Below, piece after piece: positions 42,790 through 45,694 of a DNA stretch of 45,694 nt. Every line of letters starts with the position of its first letter. Position 1 is the first letter of the stretch. The translations under genes and the position numbers were made by a program. Source of the stretch: WS-9 sp036274595 (GTDB lineage Bacteria; Eisenbacteria; RBG-16-71-46; SZUA-252); contig DASUFL010000131.1 of NCBI GenBank assembly GCA_036274595.1, positions 1-45,694 of the forward strand. Reading direction: 5' to 3'. Below the pieces are notes generated by a model. It saw only the letters and a program-made list of their open reading frames with translations. It was not told the origin of the DNA and made no database searches.

Positions 42790-44054
42790 CCTGGCCCCTT
42801 CCTCCGTTCCTCTGGGGCGTCGCTACTTCCGCGTATCAGATCGAGGGAGGCATCGCCGAGAACGACTGGGCCGACTGGGAGCGCGTGCCCGGGAAGGTCC
42901 GTGGCGGCGTCTGCGCCGGCCAAGCCTGCGGGAGCTGGGAGCACTGGCAGCGCGATCTCGACCGCATCCAGTCTCTGGGGTTGAACGCCTACCGATTCTC
43001 GATCGAGTGGAGCCGCGTCGAGCCGGAGGAAGGGCGCTTCGACGAGGCAGCGCTCGCCCACTATCGGGCCATCCTCTCCGGATGCCGCGAGCGGGGCATC
43101 ACGCCGGTCCTCACGCTGCACCACTTCACCAATCCTCGGTGGTTCCTCGCGCGCGGCGGCTGGGAGGACCGCGCGAACATCGCCCCCTTCGAGCGCTACG
43201 CCCGGCTGGCGGGCGAGCGATACGGCGATCTCGTCGACCTCTGGATCACCATCAACGAGCCCGAGGTGTACGGTTTCTACGCGTACGACGCCGGCGTCTT
43301 TCCTCCCGGCCTTCGCGATCGCGCGCGGGCGCTCCGCGTGATCGCGAATCTGCTCGAAGCGCACGGCGTGGCCTCCCAGGCGTTGCGCCAGGCGGATCGC
43401 GTCGACGCCGACGGTGACGGCCACGCGGCCCTCGTGGGCGCGGCCAAGCACTGGGTGCTGCTCGAGCCGCGGAACCGATGGTCTCCGATGGACCGGATTG
43501 CCGCCGTGGTGCAGCACCGCATCTTCAACGTCGCCGTGGCGCGCGCGCTGGCGGGAGGATTCATCGATCTCTGGATCCCGGGCGTGCCGGCGATCAAGCG
43601 GCGGGTCGATGCGCTCCAAGGCGCATCCGATTTTCTCGGCGTCAACTACTACACGCGGTGGCAGGTCGGGTTGGGGGGGGACGGGCCCATGAGCGTCCGG
43701 CCCGGCGTTTCGAAGAACGATCTCGGATGGGAGATCCATCCGGAGGGCCTCGAGATCGCGCTTCGCGAGTGCGCGCGGTTCCACCTTCCGCTCATGGTGA
43801 CCGAGAACGGAATCGCCGATGCCACCGACCGATGGCGGCCGGACTTCATCCGGGCGTCGCTGGCCGCACTGGATCGGGCCCGCGCCGCGGGCGCGGACGT
43901 GCGCGGATACTTCCACTGGTCGCTTATGGACAACTACGAGTGGCACGAAGCGTACGAAGGCAAGTTCGGACTCTTCGAGCGCGGCGCTGTCGGTGGAACC
44001 GGCGAACGACCGAGCGCCAAGGTCTACGCGGAGGAGGTGGCGCGAAGGCGTTGA
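42786..44054 (+). CDS. Glycoside hydrolase family 1 (beta-glucosidase-like)
   Basis: A 422-residue GH1 enzyme that would hydrolyse terminal beta-linked sugars from oligosaccharides or glycosides by a retaining mechanism. The acid/base is Glu158 in TINEPEVY and the nucleophile Glu340 in VTENGIAD. FLWGVATSAYQIEGG at the N-terminus, NAYRFSIEWSRVEPEEG, and YFHWSLMDNYEWHEAYEGKFGLF at the C-terminus are all family signatures. No signal peptide is present, so it is cytoplasmic. Start GTG 42786 overlaps the previous stop. A few residues are less common (TLHHFTNPRWF is normal; the aglycone side is divergent), so the specificity is not assigned. It is linked with oxidoreductases of sugar type in the same neighbourhood. 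Confidence 0.93.
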   Translation: MTWPLPPFLWGVATSAYQIEGGIAENDWADWERVPGKVRGGVCAGQACGSWEHWQRDLDRIQSLGLNAYRFSIEWSRVEPEEGRFDEAALAHYRAILSGCRERGITPVLTLHHFTNPRWFLARGGWEDRANIAPFERYARLAGERYGDLVDLWITINEPEVYGFYAYDAGVFPPGLRDRARALRVIANLLEAHGVASQALRQADRVDADGDGHAALVGAAKHWVLLEPRNRWSPMDRIAAVVQHRIFNVAVARALAGGFIDLWIPGVPAIKRRVDALQGASDFLGVNYYTRWQVGLGGDGPMSVRPGVSKNDLGWEIHPEGLEIALRECARFHLPLMVTENGIADATDRWRPDFIRASLAALDRARAAGADVRGYFHWSLMDNYEWHEAYEGKFGLFERGAVGGTGERPSAKVYAEEVARRR

Positions 44055-44126
44055 CGGGCCCGGCCCGCGGGCGCATGGTTGATGGTCCCGTTTGCGGCTT
44101 CTGGGCTCAGGTCAGGGAGGCGATCC

Positions 44127-44528
44127 ATGTTCGAGGAATTCAAGAAATTCCTGCTCCAGACGAATGCGCTCGCGCTCGCGGTCGGCGTCATCATCGGCGC
44201 CGCGGTCGGCAAGGTCGTCAGCTCGCTGGTGAGCGACATCCTCATGCCCGTGATCGGACTCATGGTTCCCGCGGGCGGCGCGTGGCGCGAGCTCAGCATC
44301 GTTCTCTCGACGAAGCCGGACGGAACGCCGGGCAACGCGATCACCTATGGCGCGTTCCTCGGGAACATCGTCGATTTCGTGATCATCGCCCTCTGCGTCT
44401 TCCTGATCACCAAGGCGCTGCTGAAGCCGGCGCCCGCATCCGGTCCGCCCACGAAGGAGTGCCCCGAGTGCAAGGAGATCATCCCCGCCGCGGCGCGCAA
44501 GTGCCGCGCGTGCACGAGCGCGGTGTAG
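44127..44528 (+). CDS. mscL: Large-conductance mechanosensitive channel with C-terminal zinc ribbon
   Basis: A 133-residue MscL, the membrane pore that opens under extreme tension to release solutes during osmotic downshock. FEEFKKFLLQTNALALAVGVIIGAAVGKVVSSLVSDILMPVIG is the amphipathic N-terminal helix and TM1 with the gate constriction. A short periplasmic loop follows, then TM2 (ITYGAFLGNIVDFVIIALCVFLITKALL). The last ~25 residues replace the usual helical bundle with CPECKEIIPAAARKCRAC, a four-Cys zinc ribbon. ATG 44127 is preceded by GGGAGG with a 7-base spacer. It is 72 bases past the GH1 stop and may be independent. Confidence 0.95.
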   Translation: MFEEFKKFLLQTNALALAVGVIIGAAVGKVVSSLVSDILMPVIGLMVPAGGAWRELSIVLSTKPDGTPGNAITYGAFLGNIVDFVIIALCVFLITKALLKPAPASGPPTKECPECKEIIPAAARKCRACTSAV

Positions 44529-44567
44529 CGCCCGTTCGCATGCGTCGTCCGTAGCGCCTCGCGTTTC

Positions 44568-44622
44568 GCGCGGGCGTGTGCACTATGTGTCCACGCGTGT
44601 GGCACGATGCGCACGCCCGCGC
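44568..44622. promoter_or_regulatory. Putative enhancer region of the second sigma-54 promoter, within a long inverted repeat
   Basis: GTGTGC-ACTAT-GTGTCCAC (44576-44594) resembles the palindrome at 8781-8798 (GTGTG-ACTCG-GTGTCCAC), with one extra base. Its centre is about 113 bp upstream of the -24 element. It is framed by 14-base arms 44568-44581 and 44609-44622, complementary at 13 of 14 positions. The arms could form a cruciform or an RNA hairpin after mscL. Confidence 0.5.
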
Positions 44623-44697
44623 AGGCTGGATCGATCCAACCACGCCCCGATCCAGCTGGGCTGCCACGACTTAGCGCCATCCTGCGCCACCCCACCT

Positions 44698-44713
44698 TGG
44701 CACATGGCTTGCT
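44698..44713 (+). promoter_or_regulatory. Sigma-54 (-24/-12) promoter for the exported protein gene
   Basis: TGGCAC-ATGGC-TTGCT exactly fits TGGCAC-N5-TTGCW. The start is expected near 44724, giving a ~46-base leader before ATG 44770. Confidence 0.8.
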
Positions 44714-44727
44714 CTTTCCTGTGCGCG

Positions 44728-44746
44728 GCGGCCGCATCACGGCCGC
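44728..44746 (+). other. 5' leader hairpin
   Basis: GCGGCCG (44728-44734) and CGGCCGC (44740-44746) pair perfectly around CATCA. It would sit at the very 5' end of the sigma-54 transcript and just before the AAGGAGGA ribosome site (44756-44763), so it may protect the message. Confidence 0.4.
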
Positions 44747-44769
44747 ACACCCTACAAGGAGGAACAGCC

Positions 44770-45294
44770 ATGAATCGATGGACCATCGGACTTGCCGCGC
44801 TCGTCGTGGTGGCGTCGACGGCGGTTGCCACGCCGGCGAAGGCCGGAACGAGCGTAGGCGTCCAGATCCAGGTCGGAGATCGGTATCGCGGAGGTGAGGT
44901 CACCTTCCGCAGCGAGCCCGACGTCGTGGTGGTTCCGTCCACCCGCGTCTATTACGTTCGCGACTACCATCACGACGTGTACCGCTACGGCAGCTACTGG
45001 TACTTCGTCGACCGTGACCACTGGTATCGCGCGCGCTCGTGGCGCGGCCCGTTCTATCACGTCAATTATGGGTCCGTCCCGAGACCTATCTGCACCATCC
45101 CGGTGCAGTACCGCCGTCACTGGAAGCAGGGCGGCCCGCCGCCTCACGCGGTGGCCAAGGGCTACTACAAGCAGAAGGGCGCTCCGAATCACTACAACCA
45201 TGACCGGAACGGCCGCGCGAACAGCCGCGATCGAGACGACGACCGCGAGGCCTACAACAACGGTGGTCGCAGCCATGGGAAGCACGGCCACTAG
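44770..45294 (+). CDS. Exported Tyr/Trp/His-rich protein of unknown function
   Basis: A 174-residue exported protein. ATG 44770 follows AAGGAGGA. The signal peptide covers about 1-25 (ending PAKAG). The mature part begins TSVGVQIQVGDRYRGG, then has an aromatic core, VYYVRDYHHDVYRYGSYWYFVDRDHWYRARSWRGPFYHV, resembling the small exported proteins with WY-rich single-domain folds found in many Proteobacteria and related phyla, often annotated as hypothetical. The tail is basic, His/Asn/Arg/Gly-rich (NHDRNGRANSRDRDDD, ending GKHGH), and could bind metal or anionic polymers. Its expression is probably sigma-54 dependent, with a terminator directly after. The molecular role is unknown. Confidence 0.85.
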   Translation: MNRWTIGLAALVVVASTAVATPAKAGTSVGVQIQVGDRYRGGEVTFRSEPDVVVVPSTRVYYVRDYHHDVYRYGSYWYFVDRDHWYRARSWRGPFYHVNYGSVPRPICTIPVQYRRHWKQGGPPPHAVAKGYYKQKGAPNHYNHDRNGRANSRDRDDDREAYNNGGRSHGKHGH

Positions 45295-45320
45295 ATAATC
45301 GCATCACGTCGAGGGAAACG

Positions 45321-45354
45321 AACGAGGGCTCCCGCAATCGGGAGCCCTCGTTTT
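45321..45354. terminator. Strong, probably bidirectional terminator
   Basis: CGAGGGCTCCCG (45323-45334) and CGGGAGCCCTCG (45339-45350) form a perfect 12-bp stem, extended by AA/TT, around CAAT, then TTTT. It lies between the plus-strand exported protein gene and the minus-strand gene remnant. Confidence 0.9.
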
Positions 45355-45361
45355 GCGACTA

Positions 45362-45520
45362 TCACCTCACAACGACAATTCGGGTCAACCCAGTTGATAG
45401 AGTTCCACCCTTGTCCCGGTATCTAAGATAGTAAATACCGCTGGCCAAGCCATGAAGGTCGAGGTCCGAGCTCACGCTCCCCAAAGGAAGCACCCCGAGC
45501 GCCTTCTGTCGCAGCAGCTG
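45362..45520 (-). pseudogene. 3' remnant of a sorting-domain gene, interrupted by an IS element
   Basis: Read on the minus strand, 45520-45362 is open for 52 codons and ends in TGA. It encodes ...LGSVSSDLDLHGLASGIYYLRY..., ending TRIVVVR. This is the end of a FlgD-like sorting domain (compare SGVYFVK...LSIMK at 256 and SGIYFVKF...VRLK at 40133). It is too short to be a gene by itself. The homology breaks exactly where the IS terminal sequence begins (45521), so the 5' part is presumably on the far side of the element, outside the window. Less GC-rich codons (ATT, TAT, CTT, AGA) suggest a slightly different history. Confidence 0.75.
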
Positions 45521-45620
45521 TGGTCCGCTCCCCGATTTAGGTCCACTAGGCCCCCCGCAGAGACGGCTCCTGGTCCGCTCCCCGATTTAGGTCCACTAGG
45601 CCCCCCGCAGAGACGGCTCC
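45521..45620. repeat. Perfect tandem duplication of 50 bp at the IS end
   Basis: The 50-bp unit starting TGGTCCGCTCCCCGATTTAG occurs at 45521-45570 and again, identically, at 45571-45620. It comprises the IS terminal sequence and the last codons of the transposase. Confidence 0.95.
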
Positions 45621-45694
45621 TTCCGGTCCTCGATGAGGTCGGCCTCGGCACGGAATTCGGCCGGCGTTCTTTGGCCCAAGGCGCTGTGGGGCCG
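45571..45694 (-). mobile_element. IS3-family insertion sequence, right end (runs off the window)
   Basis: The end TGGTCCGCTCCCCG... matches the TG...CA termini of IS3-family elements, and a transposase C-terminus reads inward from the window edge. Only one end is visible. The extra 50-bp copy at 45521-45570 belongs to the same terminus, so the true junction with host DNA is at 45520/45521. Confidence 0.75.
45596..45694 (-). CDS. IS3-family transposase (integrase core), C-terminal fragment
   Basis: The 32 visible residues, RPHSALGQRTPAEF followed by RAEADLIEDRKEPSLRGA and TAG, match the conserved end of IS3-family OrfB DDE transposases (HSALGYRTPxEF). The rest lies outside the window. The catalytic DDE residues are therefore not visible and activity cannot be judged. 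Confidence 0.85.
   Translation of the reverse strand, partial: RPHSALGQRTPAEFRAEADLIEDRKEPSLRGA

Noticed and set aside
44600..44605. TGGCAC upstream of the exported protein as a sigma-54 promoter
   Set aside because: Position -12 reads GCAC, lacking the invariant GC; the full match at 44698 is better.
45521..45620. Two direct repeats as a mini CRISPR
   Set aside because: The 50-bp units are adjacent without spacers and belong to the IS terminus.

Overview
The window looks like part of a chromosome from a high-GC (roughly two thirds G+C by eye), Gram-negative-type bacterium. Several secreted proteins end in a FlgD-like/type IX secretion-type C-terminal sorting domain, and one gene encodes a PorV/PorQ-family outer-membrane protein. 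Together with Omp85-like barrels, dockerin-like repeats and many two-component and sigma-54 regulators, this suggests an uncultured FCB-type lineage such as Candidatus Eisenbacteria. That placement is inference; no ribosomal RNA is present.

Layout. 1-2050: two adjacent genes for secreted proteins with almost identical C-terminal sorting domains. 2142-8575 (minus): a probable envelope/secretion operon (Fn3 lipoprotein, DUF4384 protein, M6 metalloprotease with sorting domain, PorV/PorQ-like protein) behind a near-perfect sigma-54 promoter. 9273-12410 (minus): a large TPR-GAF-AAA+-Fis sigma-54 activator, then a small secreted protein and a Ppx/GppA phosphatase. 14133-20025 (plus): rlmN, an NtrY/NtrX-like two-component pair, an Omp85-like barrel and a DUF4390 protein. 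20048-22672 (minus): ECF sigma factor, zinc-finger anti-sigma factor and a bactofilin-like membrane protein. 22881-24565: enolase and an FtsB/DivIC-like protein, convergent with a Ser/Thr kinase-TPR gene. 26976-27052: initiator tRNA. 27261-34341: a giant poly-HAMP hybrid histidine kinase and a REC-HK-REC kinase. 34369-37044 (minus): M1 aminopeptidase. 37273-40133: a lipoprotein and a dockerin-containing sorting-domain protein. 40223-44054: Gfo/Idh/MocA oxidoreductase, a frameshifted FAD oxidoreductase and a GH1 glycosidase. 44127-45294: MscL with a zinc ribbon, and an exported Tyr/Trp/His-rich protein behind a second sigma-54 promoter. 45362-45694: the 3' end of a sorting-domain gene cut by an IS3-family element that runs off the window.

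The strongest regulatory signal is a pair of sigma-54 promoters, at 8661-8675 (minus) and 44698-44713 (plus). Each has a GTGTCCAC-containing element centred about 113-115 bp upstream. Both promoters precede envelope or exported proteins, and a sigma-54 activator gene lies directly upstream of the first. I infer a small enhancer-dependent envelope regulon. The strongest structural signal is the poly-HAMP kinase: eight 92-residue repeats, six of which alternate in an A-B-A-B-A-B pattern.
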